The notes below the pieces were generated by a model. That model worked only from the letters and a program-made list of their open reading frames with translations, had not been told where the DNA came from and did not search any database. A stretch of DNA of 64,000 bases from Paenibacillus sp. 1_12. Lineage in GTDB: Bacteria > Bacillota > Bacilli > Paenibacillales > NBRC-103111. Positions within the stretch are counted from its first letter, which is position 1. Each line of letters begins with the position of its first letter. A program made the position numbers and the translations under genes. This document shows positions 62,806 to 64,000 of this stretch, piece by piece. The stretch spans positions 1-64,000 of the forward strand of contig NZ_FOTE01000011.1 of assembly GCF_900114475.1 (NCBI RefSeq). Direction: 5' to 3'.

Positions 62806-64000
62806 ATGGAGCAATTACGTAAGCAGGACCCTAAAATCGTGGAGGCCATGAATCTTGAGATCGGCCGTCAACGCGACAAAATCGAATTAATCGCATCTGA
62901 AAACTTCGTCAGCGAGGCTGTGCTGCAAGCTATGGGTACGGTTCTGACAAATAAATACGCTGAAGGCTACCCAGGCAGACGTTACTACGGTGGTTGTGAG
63001 TATGTAGACATTGTTGAGGACATCGCTCGTGACCGTGCCAAGGAATTGTTTGGAGCTGAGCATGCCAACGTACAACCGCATTCTGGAGCTCAAGCTAACA
63101 TGGCTGTGTATCTGGCAGCCTTGCAGCCTGGAGATACAGTATTGGGTATGAGTTTGGCTCATGGCGGTCACTTGACTCATGGTAGCCCAGTGAATGCTTC
63201 CGGTATTTTGTACAATTTCGTTTCCTATGGTGTTAGTGAGAGCGACTCCCGTATTGATTACAATGATGTGCGCAAAGCAGCATTTAAGCATAAGCCTCGT
63301 ATGATCGTAGCTGGTGCCAGCGCGTATCCGCGTACGATTGATTTTGAAGCTTTGGCATCGATCGCTAATGATGTAGGCGCATTGCTCTTTGTTGATATGG
63401 CGCATATCGCAGGTTTGGTAGCGGCGGGTTTGCACCCGAATCCGGTACCTCACGCACACTTTGTCACAACAACCACACACAAAACACTTCGAGGTCCTCG
63501 TGGTGGTATGATTCTGTGCCGCAAGCCGTGGGCAGCAGCTATTGATAAGGCTGTATTCCCTGGTACCCAAGGTGGTCCATTGATGCATATTATTGCAGCA
63601 AAAGCCGTATCCTTTGGCGAAGCTTTGCAACCAGAATTCAAAACTTACGCGCAAAAAGTTGTTAACAATGCCAAAGCATTGTCTGAAGCATTAATTTCCG
63701 AAGGTATTGATCTTGTTTCCGGTGGTACGGATAACCATTTGATGCTGATCGACCTGCGCAACACCAGCATTAGTGGTAAGGAAGCAGAGCACCTGTTGGA
63801 TGAAGTTGGCGTAACGGTTAATAAAAATGCGATTCCGTTCGACCCGGCTAAGCCGATGGTAACCAGCGGTGTTCGTGTCGGTACTCCGGCTGCAACCTCC
63901 CGTGGTATGGATGAGGAAGCTATGAAAACCATCGCCAAGATCATTGCCTTAACTTTGAAAAACCCAACTGATACTGTTGTGCATGACAAAGTCCGCGGTA
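62806..64000 (+). CDS. glyA: serine hydroxymethyltransferase (partial, runs off window)
   Basis: 398 codons are present without a stop. PLP enzyme that converts serine and THF to glycine and methylene-THF. [12 protein letters not shown] at the N-terminus, the PLP-lysine in [14 protein letters not shown], and VDMAHIAGL are visible. AAGGAGG at 62790-62796 supports ATG 62806. Third gene after the ZTP riboswitch. Only roughly the last 15-20 residues are missing. Confidence 0.97.
   Translation, partial: MEQLRKQDPKIVEAMNLEIGRQRDKIELIASENFVSEAVLQAMGTVLTNKYAEGYPGRRYYGGCEYVDIVEDIARDRAKELFGAEHANVQPHSGAQANMAVYLAALQPGDTVLGMSLAHGGHLTHGSPVNASGILYNFVSYGVSESDSRIDYNDVRKAAFKHKPRMIVAGASAYPRTIDFEALASIANDVGALLFVDMAHIAGLVAAGLHPNPVPHAHFVTTTTHKTLRGPRGGMILCRKPWAAAIDKAVFPGTQGGPLMHIIAAKAVSFGEALQPEFKTYAQKVVNNAKALSEALISEGIDLVSGGTDNHLMLIDLRNTSISGKEAEHLLDEVGVTVNKNAIPFDPAKPMVTSGVRVGTPAATSRGMDEEAMKTIAKIIALTLKNPTDTVVHDKVRG

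Overview
The window reads as a low-GC Gram-positive, endospore-forming chromosome segment, most likely Paenibacillus or a close relative. Evidence: the gene order rRNA operon - guaB - dacA - pdxS - pdxT - serS is the origin-proximal order of Bacillales; spore genes are present (a small sspP gene, spoIIR); SLH-domain surface proteins, a YesM/YesN-type two-component system with its sugar transporter, and ECF sigma factors with large exported anti-sigma proteins are typical of Paenibacillaceae.

Layout. 1-7.6 kb: end of a 23S gene, 5S, guaB, dacA, pdxST, serS, tRNA-Ser(UGA), a small hypothetical gene, sspP and a 61-aa hypothetical gene. 7.8-8.8 kb: a leftward promoter with a Fur-type operator in its spacer, and an aldo/keto reductase. 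9.1-20.8 kb: a composite genomic island in tRNA-Arg(CCU). An 8.6-kb element bounded by a 49-bp direct repeat of the tRNA 3' half carries a P-loop replication ATPase, a RadC-like protein, a tyrosine integrase, an SLH protein and repeat-rich non-coding DNA. A further 3-kb segment with a WG-repeat/SLH protein ends at a third, full-length but mutated tRNA-Arg copy. 21-28 kb: sugar ABC transporter (two permeases, YesM-type kinase, YesN-type regulator, lipoprotein; no ATPase). The first permease and the lipoprotein share an operator at an identical distance from their -10 boxes. 28-36.2 kb: a tandem triplication of an ECF sigma/anti-sigma cassette whose middle copy has lost sigma and the zinc-binding domain. 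36.6-44.1 kb: chemoreceptor, MgtC-family protein, NHL-repeat and phytanoyl-CoA-dioxygenase-like pair with a divergent AraC regulator, small secreted protein, methyltransferase.

44.1-47.4 kb is the most interesting locus: a 771-aa ComP-like kinase and 214-aa ComA-like regulator, divergent from a 70-aa gene whose product ends in Trp-Gly like a ComX pheromone precursor, with no comQ prenyltransferase gene in the window. 47.5-52 kb: Spo0A-type boxes, a second chemoreceptor, and a third ECF sigma/anti-sigma pair co-transcribed with a repeat membrane protein. 52-54 kb: tadA, a cluster of three perfect DnaA boxes, a DCC-family protein, and a c-di-GMP-I riboswitch in front of a PilZ protein. 54.3-64 kb: housekeeping genes ychF, prfA, prmC, spoIIR, ywlC, mntP, ywlE, then a ZTP riboswitch and terminator leading rpiB-ywlG-glyA; glyA runs off the window.

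All assignments come from reading the sequence and remembered family features; no database search was run. Start codons were chosen from visible ribosome binding sites and remembered homologue N-termini.
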